DNA of 64,000 nt, from NCBI GenBank assembly GCA_033002965.1, contig JAURVB010014964.1:1-64000 (forward strand), written 5' to 3'. The position numbers and the translations under genes are program-made. Under the pieces are notes generated by a model that saw only the letters and a program-made list of their open reading frames with translations, was not told the origin of the DNA and did no database searches. The stretch is from Piper betle (lineage: Eukaryota > Streptophyta > Magnoliopsida > Piperales > Piperaceae). Positions 53,458 through 64,000 of the stretch are shown one piece after another (within the stretch, counting starts at the first letter, position 1; each line of letters opens with the position of its first letter).

Positions 53458-54100
53458 TTACATATAATTTGATCTAAACATGCCTATTTTCAACTCGTCC
53501 AACTTTATGAGATCACCAAAATAGAGTAAAATATAAACCAAATACTGCAATTTTAACAAACTCCTACTAAAGAAACATATCATCAAATGATACAATACCC
53601 AGATGAGCAACATACTCATGAAAGACCTTGGGCGGTAATCTTTTAGTAAGCAGATCTGCAAACATGAAGTTTGTCTTAATATGCTCTATATAAACTTTAT
53701 CACTCTAAACTCTTTCTTTCACAGCAAGGAACTTGATCTTTATATCTTTTGATTTAGATGAGCTCTTATTGTTATTTGAATCTTTTACTATAGACTGGTT
53801 GTCACAAAATAACTTAAGTGGTCTTTCAATATTATCAACAATGCGCAGCCTTGTGACAAAATTCTACAACCATATTCCATGATTGGATGTCTCATAACAA
53901 GCTATGAATTTAGCTGCCATGGTGGAAGAAGTTATGAGTGTCTGCTTAGCACTCCTCTAAGAAATAGCTCCTCCAGCAAGCAGGTAGACATATCCAGAAG
54001 TGGATCAATGACTATGTTGACAACAAGTAAAATCAGAATCAGAATACCCAATGACCTCAAGTTGATATGACTTCTAATATATAAGCATGTAATGTTTTAT
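53458..54100 (-). pseudogene. Copia RNase H
   Basis: Minus-strand reading in changing frames gives MAAKFIACYE, IERPLKLFCDNQS, SKSKDIKIKF and a terminal ADLLTKRLPPKVFHEYV, the standard end of plant copia polyproteins. Stops interrupt it, for example before DKVYIEHIKT. Confidence 0.85.
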
Positions 54101-54178
54101 TCTTTGAAGATATCTCATGACTCTTTTGGCTGCTTTCAAATGATCCAACCCAGATTACTTAAATATGTGTCTAACATT

Positions 54179-55237
54179 CTAACAATATATGCAATATCTG
54201 GACGTGTACATGCTTGAGCAAGACTTCCCACTCTGAAACATAGGGAATCTTTTCCATTTTCTTCTTTCTATGTAATTTTTAGGGCATTGATTGAGACTGA
54301 ATTTGTCTTCTTTATAAACAGGGGTATCTCTTAGTTTACAACCTTGCATGCCAAATCCCTTAAGCACTTTTTCTATATAGGTCTTTTGTGATAATCCGAG
54401 TATACATCGAGAGCGCTCCCGATGTATTTGAATTCTTAATACCAAAGACGCATTTCCAAGATCTTTCGTTTCAAATTTCTTTCACTAAAATCTTTATTTC
54501 GTATAAAAACCTATATCATTGCTGGCAAGCAATATATCATTAACGTATAAACCAAAAAATATATTTAGCCCCACAAAACTTATGGTATATACAATCAACA
54601 ATCATATTTATATCAAAATCGAACAAGAGAATAACTTGATGAAATTTGTGATACCATTGAGAGAAGCTTGCTTAAGTCCATAGATGCATTTCTTTAATTT
54701 GTAAACCATATTCGTTGAATCTCCGAATACAAAATTCTCTGGTTGCACTATATAAATTGTTTCATCAATATCACCATTCAAGAATATAGTCTTTACATCC
54801 ATATGATGTAACTCAAGATCAAAATATGCCACTAATTCCATAATTACTCTGAATGAGTCCTTCGATGAAACTGGAAAGAAAGTCTAATTATAATTGATGC
54901 ATTCCTTTGGAGTAAAGCCCTTCGTAACAAGATGAATCTTATATCTTTCTACATCACCTTTTAAATCCATCCTGATTTTAAATATCAATTTACAACCAAT
55001 AGGATTCACACCTTCAGGCAATGGGACAAGATCCCAAATGCTATTACCTTTCATGGATGTCATCTCTTCATTCATGACATCAATCCACTTTTGAGAATTA
55101 TAATTCTTCATGGCCTGATGAAAGTTGATTGGATCATCTTCCATCATTCCATTGTTATGCTCATATTCTTGGAGAAAGATGATATAAGCATCTGGAATTG
55201 TATTTCTCTTTTCTCTTATGGTTCTCCTCAACGGCAT
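54179..55237 (-). pseudogene. Copia reverse transcriptase, YVDD mutated
   Basis: Pieces read KWIDVMNEEMTSM and GCKLIFKIRM (54,884-55,237), LHHMDVKTIFLNGDIDETIYI and VYKLKKCIYGLKQAS (54,608-54,841), then the active-site text LYVNDILLA (about 54,560-54,530) and QKTYIEKVLKGFGM (54,179-54,445). The family motif is YVDD; here the first Asp is Asn (AAT), so polymerase activity is lost even apart from the frame breaks. Confidence 0.88.
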
Positions 55238-55619
55238 TTGTTCTTGAGGATATTGAGTTTGATCTTCAGGTATAACTTAATGATTGTGATTAGGGAGATT
55301 CTCAACATTGTCTTGTAATTATGGTATTATTTTCTGAACAACATCAGGACTATGATCCTGATTATTGTCAAGAACAATCATGGGAAGAGAAATAGATTCT
55401 TCTTCAAAGATAAAGTCTCTAACTTCATTTCCCCCTCCAAACTTAACATCCTCATAGAACTGGGCATTTTCCATCTACATGATCTTGTTATGGGATCATA
55501 AACTTATACCCTCTAGACCGTTCAGAGTACCTAACAAAATAGTTGTTAACTATTCTTGAGTCCAGTTTCCTTTTATTTGGCCTATAAGGCCTTGTCTCAG
55601 CTGGACAACATAAATACGT

Positions 55620-56220
55620 AAATGCTTAATATTGGCCTTTTTCCAATCCACAATTCATAAGGGGTCTTCACTATTACTTTTGTTGGTACTCTATTAAGAA
55701 GATATACTACTGTCTTTAGCGCCTCATTCGAGAGTGAATCAGGTAAAGTAGTATGAGCAATCATACTTCTAGGAATTTGGCAAATGGTCTTGAACGTTGT
55801 ACACCCGATCTATCATAGCTACCATAGTATTCACCATCATGATCAAATCTGATAGCCTTAGTAGTTTTGTCATGTTGGTTCTCAACTTCAGCCTTATATA
55901 CCTTAAACACGTTCAATGCTTGAGACTTCTCATGAATGAGATAAAGGTAACCATAATGAGAATAATCATCTATGAACATAATAAAATATTATTGACCATT
56001 TCAACAAGCAGTAGGAAATGTCCCACAAATGTCCATATATATTAGTTCTAATACGGTTGAAGATCTATTGGCACCTAGTCTCCTTATATTTGTTTGTTTT
56101 CCCTTAATGCACTGAACAATGACTTGAAAATCTGATAAATTAAGAGAATCAAAAATTCCATCTAACATAAGTTGTTCAAATCTTTGATTAGAAATGTGTC
56201 ATGAACACTTGTGTCAGGGT
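55620..56220 (-). pseudogene. Copia pre-integrase and integrase core
   Basis: Minus reading gives HISNQRFEQLMLDGI and QCIKGKQTNIRRLGANRS (gag-pre-integrase zinc region with one Cys lost), then FIDDYSHYGYLYLIHEKSQ and AIRFDHDGEYYG (core). The usual GVAERRN-type Glu motif lies in decayed sequence below 55,760. Confidence 0.85.
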
Positions 56221-56483
56221 AAAGTAGAATTCTCATTAGTTAATTTTTTTGTTGTACCAAGTAAACCCACATCTAATGCTTTATTAAAAGATGCAATAGT
56301 ATAAACTAAATATAGATTATCATAAAGACAAAGAACTCATACCCGCAATATCTGAATTAGAAAAAGACTAAACGTATTATTTTTAAATGAACAAGAGTAA
56401 TCAAATTTGTCCAACATAGAAATAAAAACCAAATTTTGTCTAAAAGACAATACTACATATGTCTCTTTCAAATACAAATAATA

Positions 56484-56882
56484 TCATGTCTTCAATAATA
56501 ATCTAAAAGTCCCTATTGCTTCATCTACAATTGATTTACGATCACCCACATAGATGAATCTTTCAGCATTATTTAGCTTTCGGCAACTCATGTAACCCTG
56601 CATTAACACACTTATGTGAGTAGTAGCACCTAAATTTAGCCACCAATTGGGTATTGGTGTTGTAGCTAAATTAACCTCAGAATAAACAAAATTAAGAAAT
56701 GGACCTTTCTTTGCACACCAAGCGTGATACTTAGTGCATTCCTTCTTTATATGTCCAAGTTTAGCACAAAAGAAACAGCTAGAAGCTTGATTTTCTTTCT
56801 TTTGTTGTAGCTTGTGAGAACCATTTCTAGTTTCCTTAGCTCTCTTTCTTGTCTTATTTTTGTCCTGATAAGTACTAGCCAA
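56484..56882 (-). pseudogene. Copia zinc knuckle and protease, active site lost
   Basis: An open 132-codon frame has the knuckle CFFCAKLGHIKKEC and, 35 residues on, PNWWLNLGATTHIS. Plant copia proteases have WWLDSGATTHIS; here the catalytic Asp is Asn and the next Ser is Leu. Confidence 0.88.
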
Positions 56883-57420
56883 GTGAGAACTTTTGGCCAG
56901 CTCTTACTTCAACCTTTCTTCTTCTTGGGCACAATAAGCAATGAGCTCATTAAGAGTCATTTGTCCCATTGGTAGTTGTAACTGACCTTGAATTGACTAA
57001 ATTGTGTCGGAAGAGAAATTAAACCTAAATGCACGAGTAAATCCTCATATAGCTCTAATTATAGTGCTTTTAGTTTTGAAGCAATATTTGACATCTCTAA
57101 GATATACTCTCTTATGCTTGTTTTGCCTTTAAACTTCGTTGAAATCAAGTTCGATAAAAGCATGTTTGTTTCAGCCTTATCATTTTTTTACAAAACACTT
57201 TTCAATTTCTTTAAGAAACTCAATGGTTGTAGTAACCTTCTCAGGCACATCACCCCTGAATGTCTCTAGAATCCCATGCTTGATGATCATAAGACTTATA
57301 CGATTTGGACATTCCCACTTCTCAATGTCCCATTTTTCCTCAATAGAACTTTTCTCTATAAGAGAAGTAGGTTGTTTAGTCCTTAATGTAAATTATCTTT
57401 AAGCATTGGAATTTAATTGA
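56883..57420 (-). pseudogene. Copia gag (UBN2-like)
   Basis: Minus-strand reading shows KFKGKTSIREYILEMSNIAS, LKALKLE and LVHLGLISLPTQF around 57,130-56,990, the conserved centre of plant copia gag, followed by an LNELIAY-type stretch. Frames are broken. Confidence 0.8.
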
Positions 57421-58349
57421 TGTTGGCAGAAATTATAGAAGCAGATTAATTAATTGAAAATAGAACAAAATAACATGCACATAAAAAGATTAATTATTCA
57501 AACAATGGTAAATCACATCAAAAGATACCTAGCACAACATTAATATTTAGTCTTTAGACAGAAATATTAATTTGTAATGGGTACTCTTGGTGCAGTAATC
57601 AAATATGGATAATAAATCTTCCAAATAATAATAAAATCTTCCAAATAATAATAAAACTATCTTTCGACTAATTTATTATTCACATGGAATCTTAATAATT
57701 ATTCCATATTTATTACCACAAATGTGTATATAACTTTATCAAATATTAACCTTCCTTTGGGCCGATTAATTATCACATGAATCATATACCCACAATCGTC
57801 TTAAAATTTTAAAATAAATTAATTTCTATAGATAAGGCTACTTTGGTAGTATATTGTAGCAATTGATAAATTCTAAAATATTAATTATAACCGAACCATA
57901 ACTTGAATTTAATAATCCAAATATAAATAGCATAAAACTGAAAAAGGTTATAAGAATCTCTATTTGGAAATTTCTGAAATTATAACCTTTTTCCTTTTGT
58001 AACTTTATTTCCTCATTTGACATTTAACTAAAAGAGGACCTTGATTTGAGAATAAATATCCCATATACAAAATTTTTTGTATTTTCCTTTCCCATATTTG
58101 TGAAAATGACAATAACTAGTGCCGAATTTGGGTACTCCTAATGGGTTGAAGACAATATTAATTTGTTCCCTCTTACAAAGTAGTATTATTTTGGGATTTT
58201 GAATTGTTAGATCTAGATGTGATATGGAACAAGATAGTTCAAATAAGATTTTATTTTGGGATCTATCTTTTTCTGAATTTTTATCCAAAAATTAAACACA
58301 AATCAAATTAATCCTCAATGATCTAATATGAAGTTGCTCAGATACCACT
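57421..58349 (-). other. Copia 5' leader and decayed gag start
   Basis: AT-rich sequence between the 5' LTR and recognisable gag. Short frames (57,838-58,023; 58,028-58,288) are unrecognised. The primer-binding site GTGGTATCTGAGC abuts the LTR. Confidence 0.6.
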
Positions 58350-58807
58350 TGTTAAAATTTAACTTTAACTTAACCAAATTATACAGATGATAAAACATCA
58401 TCCATAAAACCTTCTTCATATTAAATCATCAAGAAAATAGAATTTAATAGTGGAAGCATACCCGAATGTATAAATACAAAACGAGTCTTGACTTCTTTAA
58501 GTTTTTTATCTTCTAAATTTATCACCAGTTCTTCAAGACCAGAGTTTATGGATGATGAGATTCCAAAACGAAAAACTACGAGTGAATTTGGGGACCATAA
58601 ACTTTTTATCCTTATTTTATTGTAATTTAAATTTAAGCCATCATAAATGAGAAATTACAAAAAATGGTATCTACACATATATATCCATACTTATATTAAT
58701 GACCCATCAAACTTAATTTAATAGATTAATTTAATTTAGGTCAAACTTTAAATAATAGCATATGATACAATTATAGATGCATGTATATATTCATCCAAAA
58801 TCCAAAA
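58350..58807 (-). repeat. 5' LTR of the copia element (458 bp)
   Basis: Pairs with 52,772-53,234. The terminal CA (+ strand) has become AA. Confidence 0.9.
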
Positions 58808-59031
58808 ATAACCACTATCATGAGAGGTTTTTGGAGAATTTCCCATCGGCCACCATCGCCTGTGTCCACTAAACCACCGTTTTTACAGTCCCTCCACAAG
58901 ACCAGCCGATCTAGGTGATCGCCATCAACCACCACGGCCGGAAATGCCACCGTCAACTCTGGTGTTGCACTATCCATGTAAACAGGTTTGACAGGCCAGC
59001 TTAGTGGCTGCTTTGCTGAAGCCGCGACCAC
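58808..59031 (-). CDS. Left half of the reading frame split by copia, unrecognised
   Basis: A minus frame of about 74 codons starts MVAASAKQPLSWPVKPVYMD and runs to the insertion site, in phase with 52,771-52,337 once the element and one target copy are removed. No domain known. The opposite strand also has a 117-codon frame (59,004-59,357), so neither is strongly supported. Confidence 0.3.
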
Positions 59032-61230
59032 GAATTTTGACAGTGTCTGGTTGCCCGAATTCTCTTTGCGGCCAGTCCACTACCTGGCTACAAGCACATA
59101 GCACATCATCGACCACCAGGCACACCTATCCTCAGTCCAGCATCTGCATACACCACCCGGTCCAGTTCTTCTGCCCCAGCCCAATTCAGCTGTTTTCTTC
59201 ACCCGACCCTGTCCGGTCGAGCAACTCTTCATTTCTGTGTTTTTTTAAGGGCCCTTCCCAACCGCATATTGACGTGAAATTTGGTATTTTACCTAATTTC
59301 AACATTCTGAACACAGCGGTGAGGTCCATTTTCACATCGGAGCGTCAAAAAGACTAGTTTTGAGCTTTGGAAGACATACAACACTAGGAGTTGGCAAATT
59401 AAAATGGCAAAATATTCCTTAAGTTATGTAGTTTGTACAAGAATAGAAAATTAATGGATTGTAAGTATCAATCTCACAGTAGACTTAGGGATTCGAGTTG
59501 AACCCTAAGGATCCACGTAAAAACCTTGTATGTTTATTTCTTGTTTGTGCCATTTTATTTTTATTTTATTCGTATGGCTTCTTTGCATGGTAAGGGTGTG
59601 TCAGTCCCACTAAACCTACTTATCTAACTCAACATGAAGACTGGCATGATCACGGAACAAAACCACGCCCCAACATTTATATATTTATTAAGCCATGGTT
59701 TGAGGATGAGAGAAATAATTTTGATAAGTTGGTTTATGCCATGGTAACTCATAATTTTTGAATAATCAAGCCCTCTAACTAAATTAGCCCCTTTAGTTAA
59801 TATTTTTTTATCGCCTAATAAAATATTTTATTCATAATTTGAACCAAATATATCCAGTTTTTTCTATGATAATATTTAAAGATTTAGCCTTGTTAATGGA
59901 TCCTAAAAATTTTAAATGAAAGAGAAAATATAAAATATGGTCGTTAATTGATGGATGGTAAAACAGTTTAGCCATGCCTCTTTCCTTAAAACTATAAAAC
60001 TTTGTAAGGTCATAAGCCATCCAACAAAATCCAACCACCGTTGGCCCTAGTGGCCCAAATATCTCCCGCAATGGTGGCCGGAAAACAGATTCAATCACCA
60101 TTGACAAGAGGACGGCCCAAATTTGGGTCTTTCCATTTGGTGATGATAGCGAAATTCAGGATCGAAACCTCGTGTTGCGATGATGGTTGGCCAATTTTGG
60201 CCGCAGACTTCAATTTCGAACAAAGATCATCTGTATAACTTTGTGTGTAGAAAAAAAGAAACACTTTGCCTCACACTGACAAGTGGCAAATATTCCATGG
60301 AGTGTTTTACCACAGAAAATTAAATTTATTAAATTAATTAATCATCCCAAAGTTCAACCTAGTTAATAATTAGAACTTCAATCTCCCTAATTCCCTAATC
60401 TAACTACCGAGTAGATTTACACTACTAAATCTAATGAACAATTTCAGATACATTAAACACCTATGATGATTTGATAAATTCTCATAAATAAGGCCCTCTG
60501 CAATTCAACTACTTCTGTCGTGCAGACGACATAAATAACATAATTGGATTCACAAATCACTAAAAATTATTGAAATTCCCTAACAAGTAATAACAATATC
60601 ACAAGAAGCAAATCTGATGGATGCAACTTTTCTTAATCAGCAAGATCTCAAAGGCAAAGATTTTGCTCTGTAAAATATAAGGCAGAGATTTTACAAAAAA
60701 TATTGGCATAGATATGTGATTTCGCCGGGAAAATATTAATATATGATGCCATTAATTAAAGATCTTATGGGGCATTTTAGAGGGTTGGTAACAACATGAC
60801 TAGCAAGACATGCTATATTAATATATTTCCTGTTAAACTCGTGGCCCTTCGTCCCGGTTAGTTAATAAAATGATTTTCCTCTGCATTTAATAACTGGATA
60901 TGGAGAAAAATGCGATGTACCACAGAGAAATTTCCTCATGCTTGAATATTTCGATGCTCGCTGGGCGACCCTGGCCCAAAGAAATTTAAGCAATTTTACA
61001 TAACTGGGAAATTTCATGAGTATGAAATTTCAACTGAGATAGACTAATGTTGAAATTTCAGAGCATGAAAATGAATTTTTATTGTTTATTTTAATGTGAA
61101 AGTGAGACCAGCCGCTGATGTGCATTGACTTCTCCACACGGGAACTGAGTCATGAATTGGTCAGTCTTTGCTTCAAACTCATTTTCATTTCTTAATTTAA
61201 TGCTATATGACCCTATCTATCATAGTATAT
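59032..61230. other. Intergenic DNA, possible old LTR at 59.0-59.5 kb
   Basis: The first 450 bp are less AT-rich and read like a retrotransposon LTR or leader (GACGTGAAATTTGG, GTGAGGTCCATTTTCACATCGGAGCG), but no ends were found. The rest is AT-rich. A 65-codon frame at 60,041-60,238 lies opposite a 91-codon frame; neither is recognised. Confidence 0.45.
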
Positions 61231-61234
61231 ACAT

Positions 61235-61800
61235 CTCAAATATTCGAAATTGGGGACAACAGGTTCGGTGGCAAAGTCCCTTCAAATATGGGGAGCTTGA
61301 GATATCTCACAAACTTGGGCCTAGGTCCTAACCATCTTGGAGATGATGACAATTTGATTTTTCTGAATACGTAGGCAAATTGCACCCAATTACATCGCCC
61401 GGATTTATATCAAAACTCTTTCAGGGGTCATGCGTCATTCATATCTAATCTTTCTTCTAAATTAAGTTGGCTGGAATTGTCAGATAATACATTCTATGGT
61501 GAACGGCCCACACATTGAAAATTTTGTGGGATTACAACGCCGAAGCTTTCTCAGCTGAAAATACTCTGTTTATCTACAAATATTCTTCATGGAATAATTC
61601 CACCTTCCATTTGCAACGGAAGCAAGTTGCTTCGACTGTTCCTAGCTGATAACAATTTAGAGGGCTGCATACCATCCAGGAGTGTGACAAACTGCTTGCA
61701 TTGCAAATATCAATGAACAAGAATAGTGGTAGCATACCGAAAGAGCTTTTCACAATTTCTTCCTTGTCAATTTTTTTAGATATTTATCACATTTTCGATT
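61235..61800 (+). pseudogene. Copy E: LRR-XII receptor relic, mid-LRR
   Basis: Broken-frame LRR text parallels copy D (37,890-37,950 plus 38,791-39,330) without the solo LTR: GDNRFGGKVPSNMGSLRYL, LGLGPNHLGDD, HGIIPPSICNGSKLL, ADNNLEGCIPS and SGSIPKELFT. It gives the uninterrupted sequence that identifies the insertion in copy D. It ends where the 61.8-kb upstream block begins. No kinase follows. Confidence 0.85.
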
Positions 61801-62830
61801 TAAATTGCTGGTTCCAATTTTTTCAGTCGTCCTGAAGTTGAAGAGATGGCGTCTCCATCTTCTTTCTGGCAAGGCATCTTTAGGGCCCCACTTAAAGCAC
61901 GGTTCAAGTCGGGGCTGCGTGACCGGGTGGGTCCCATACCTTTTGCTAGTAAAAGCCATTTAATTTATATATTCTTTTGTGTATTGTGGGTGAGAGGGAA
62001 GTACTACACTTCTTGCTTTTCTTTCGGGATGGTTTTGGGAGCTAGCAGAAGAGTTCTTCTAAATGGCCCCCCAAAATTTCTTCACGACAAAATTTTTGAA
62101 GTGAAAATGAGAAAATAAAAAGAATAAAGATAGCTTGCATGCTCCAACAATGAAAATAAGTTTTATACTTCTTAAAATTGATTCCTTATACCCTCTTGCC
62201 TTGTTAAATAATATTAGGCAAGACGTCGTATGAAGTATGAAGCGTAACCTATATTTGACAAATTTTAATTTTATATAATGTGATAGTGTATTATAATTTA
62301 ATATCTTAGATATAGAATATGATCGACTCTAAAGATATATTTATTTTAATGAAATTTTTTTTAATTATTTATTTTTTTATTATATTTTTTTCAAAATAAT
62401 TAAACTAACTTTTATTAGTATAAAATTAAAAGTTAAAGTCTATAGGGTTTTGAAACGGTGAATTTTTACCGTGAAAGGTAATTGTATTTTTTTCTTTTTA
62501 AGAAATTAAGGTAAGTATGATTAAAACTTGAACCTTTTGGAGGAGATATTTTTATTGTATTTTTTAGATATTATTATATTTAATTATTTAATTTTCTCCA
62601 TTTTAATATCATATTAGTATCGAGATTTTTTTATTATTAATAAGAGTAAATAGTAAGGTGATATACTCAATTAACAGTTAAAATTGGCCACATTATCGCT
62701 ATATTTTAGTCTTAATTAATTGGTTAAAAAATAGGATGAATACTGTAAGTTGGCTTCATACTCGATGATTTTATTTGTTGCTAAAATAAAGTGCATTATG
62801 TCAAAGTCGGGAAGACTTGTAGTCTGTCAG
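61795..62830 (+). repeat. Receptor-upstream block, copy Q
   Basis: Homologous to 13,935-14,880 in the same orientation. A 90-codon frame (61,846-62,118) starts MASPSSFWQGIF; copy P keeps only parts of it with stops, so coding is doubtful. Confidence 0.75.
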
Positions 62831-62879
62831 CAGTTGATTTTTCTTCGCCGTGATTGACACTTTCCGTGTTCCACGAGAC

Positions 62880-63050
62880 TGGCAACCTGCACTTCTGCAA
62901 TTCTCTTATCGCTTTCCTTTCTTGAGGTCACTCCTCTTAACCAAAATCAACTCCGGGAACCCTTCCCATGAACATGGGATTGGCTTTGCCTAATCTTGAA
63001 ATGTTCGCTGCATCAAGCAATGACTTGATTTGTGAATTATGTAATAGTCA
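62880..63050 (+). pseudogene. Short displaced LRR relic
   Basis: Fragments such as FLEVTPLNQNQLREPFP and MGLALPNLEMFAASSND match the LRR reading of copy C at 13,740-13,860 (NVELALPNLEFFVTSNN). It lies just upstream of the promoter of gene F, out of its natural order. Confidence 0.6.
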
Positions 63051-63054
63051 GGAA

Positions 63055-63318
63055 GACTTGAACCAGGTTTTCACCTTGCTTAAAACTTTCCGTGTTCCAC
63101 ATGCTTTGCAGAACATATGAGCAGCCTCAACAAAGAGACATGATAATGAAACCTCAGAAGGGGAAGGTTGTCATTGCCAATACGTTACATGATTTGTACA
63201 TGAGAATGCGACAAAGGAATTTCCCCCGGTCTTTACTTCATGCGTCTACTCATCTTACACTATTTACAATAATTTCTCTATATATACATTGCAGTATTAT
63301 ACGTCTTCACTTGAAGCA
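63055..63318 (+). promoter_or_regulatory. 5' flank of gene F, with TATA box
   Basis: Conserved with 37,660-37,860 upstream of copy D (GTTCCACATGCTTTGCAGAA, AACAAAGAGACATGATAATG, GTACATGAGAATGC). TATATATA at 63,279-63,286 lies about 33-50 bp before the two candidate start codons. Confidence 0.5.
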
Positions 63319-64000
63319 ATGGAAATAATTATGGGCGTTGTTCAATATGCTTTCTTCCTTCTTTTCTTCTTCTCCACTTTCAATTTATTGTCTTCAGTGG
63401 CATTATTCTTGAGCAATGACACTGACAGGGCTGCACTGCTGCAATTCAAGGCTGCAATTGGTAGCAGCAGCAGCAGCTCCGACCATGTTCTAAGCTCATG
63501 GAATGACACCACCCATTTCTGCAATTGGGAAGGGATCACCTGTGGGCATCGGCACCAAAGAGTGAGGCTCATAGACCTGCATGGTCTTGGCTTGGAAGGG
63601 ACCATCTCTCCTTATCTTGGGAACCTTAGCTTCCTAAGAGGGATCAACTTGAATCACAACAAGTTCCATGGCCAAATTCCTCCCCAGCTTGGTCTCCTCC
63701 GCAGGCTTGAGGATTTGAACCTGAGTTACAACTCCCTCGCAGGTCAGATTCCCATCAACATATCCCATTGTTCAAATCTGAGGGTTCTTAATCTTGATCG
63801 AAACCAGCTATTAGGAGGGTCCAATTCATGCTCAACTCACCACCTTCCCAAAGCTTCTTGATCATGAATCTCGAGCTTCAATAGTTTTAATGGGAACTAT
63901 ACCACCCTCCATTGGTAACCTCTCCACTCTTCGATATCTGAATCTCGCATGCTAACAACTTAACTGGTCAGATTCCCCATAGCCTCGGAAGAATAAGAGG
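63319..64000 (+). pseudogene. Copy F: LRR-XII receptor kinase N-terminus, frameshifted, runs off the window
   Basis: Start ATG at 63,319 (or 63,331): a hydrophobic signal peptide (AFFLLFFFSTFNLLSSVALF), then the LRR N-cap (DRAALLQFKAAI, VLSSWNDTTHFCNWEGITCG with the paired Cys), then LRRs (LGLEGTISPYLGNLSFLRGI, HNKFHGQIPPQLG, NSLAGQIPINIS, LDRNQLLGG). A one-base insertion near 63,810 (TAGGAGGG against TAGAGGG in copy C) shifts the frame to a stop at 63,861. Beyond it, LRR codons continue in other frames (GTIPPSIGNLSTLRYLNLA) with a second shift near 63,950. As it stands it would yield a secreted LRR fragment of about 180 residues without membrane or kinase parts. Confidence 0.85.

Larger units (their letters stand above)
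52772..58807 (-). mobile_element. Full-length decayed Ty1/copia element
   Basis: 6,036 bp in minus orientation. LTRs are 52,772-53,234 (3') and 58,350-58,807 (5'), with the target duplication ATAAC at 52,767-52,771 and 58,808-58,812. The 5' LTR outer end reads AAAA instead of AACA. The primer site reads GTGGTATCTGAGC (one mismatch to the usual TGGTATCAGAGC). The polypurine tract AAGTGGGAGAT adjoins the 3' LTR (53,235-53,245). The order gag, protease, integrase, RT, RNase H is copia. All frames are broken, and catalytic residues in protease and RT have changed. Confidence 0.92.

Noticed and set aside
59004..59357. 117-codon + strand ORF
   Set aside because: Overlaps the minus frame split by copia; sequence resembles an LTR leader; no domain.

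Overview
The window is plant nuclear DNA, from an angiosperm. It is AT-rich intergenic sequence full of transposons, and the only cellular genes are relics of one gene family. No rRNA or tRNA gene, CRISPR array or complete cellular gene was seen. The host genes belong to the LRR-XII (Xa21/EFR/FLS2-like) receptor kinase family: an LRR ectodomain, a transmembrane segment, and a non-RD kinase with an HCD catalytic loop and one intron after GxIGYxPPE. At least six partial copies (named A to F here) lie on the + strand. A is a kinase C-terminus (2.7-3.5 kb), B an LRR end, membrane segment and kinase start (3.6-4.3 kb), C an LRR region split by a retrotransposon (4.9-5.06 and 13.5-13.9 kb), D the longest copy (37.6-41.5 kb), E an LRR relic (61.2-61.8 kb), and F an N-terminus at the right edge (63.3 kb onward). 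All show frameshifts, stops or missing parts. Their upstream sequence is also duplicated in blocks.

Mobile elements fill most of the rest. A Ty3/gypsy chromovirus with 1.9-kb LTRs sits inside copy C (5,061-13,485). A long LTR-like stretch lies at 19.2-22.0 kb. A truncated Ty1/copia element lies at 22.2-24.8 kb. A young gypsy element with nearly identical 0.38-kb LTRs lies at 42,053-47,576. A decayed full-length copia element with a 5-bp target duplication lies at 52,772-58,807. An 835-bp solo LTR (37,951-38,785) and a non-autonomous hAT element (39,699-40,317) both interrupt copy D. A second hAT element of the same family is at 15,781-16,351; each hAT copy has a perfect 8-bp target duplication.

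The most unusual part is 25.4-36.95 kb: four consecutive elements (called El-a to El-d here), each bounded by (TA)n microsatellite. They share very GC-rich arms and subterminal palindromes of the type GGNCCGTnnGAT/ATCnnACGGNCC. El-d (31,972-36,934) carries a near-intact Mutator-like (MULE, FAR1-type) transposase with a FAR1 DNA-binding domain, a DDE region, a SWIM zinc finger, a CCHC knuckle and a spliced C-terminal exon; one single-base frameshift lies in a homopolymer. It also carries a 37-bp x13 tandem array built on CTCGAGTC. El-b and El-c are almost entirely inverted repeats (foldback form), and El-a keeps only a FAR1-domain relic. Together they look like an autonomous element and its non-autonomous derivatives that use TA microsatellites as landing sites.

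Gene action in the ordinary sense is minimal. The receptor copies would have acted in pattern recognition at the plasma membrane; the only one with an intact start (F) would now encode at most a short secreted LRR fragment. Boundaries and family names rest on reading the sequence, without database searches.
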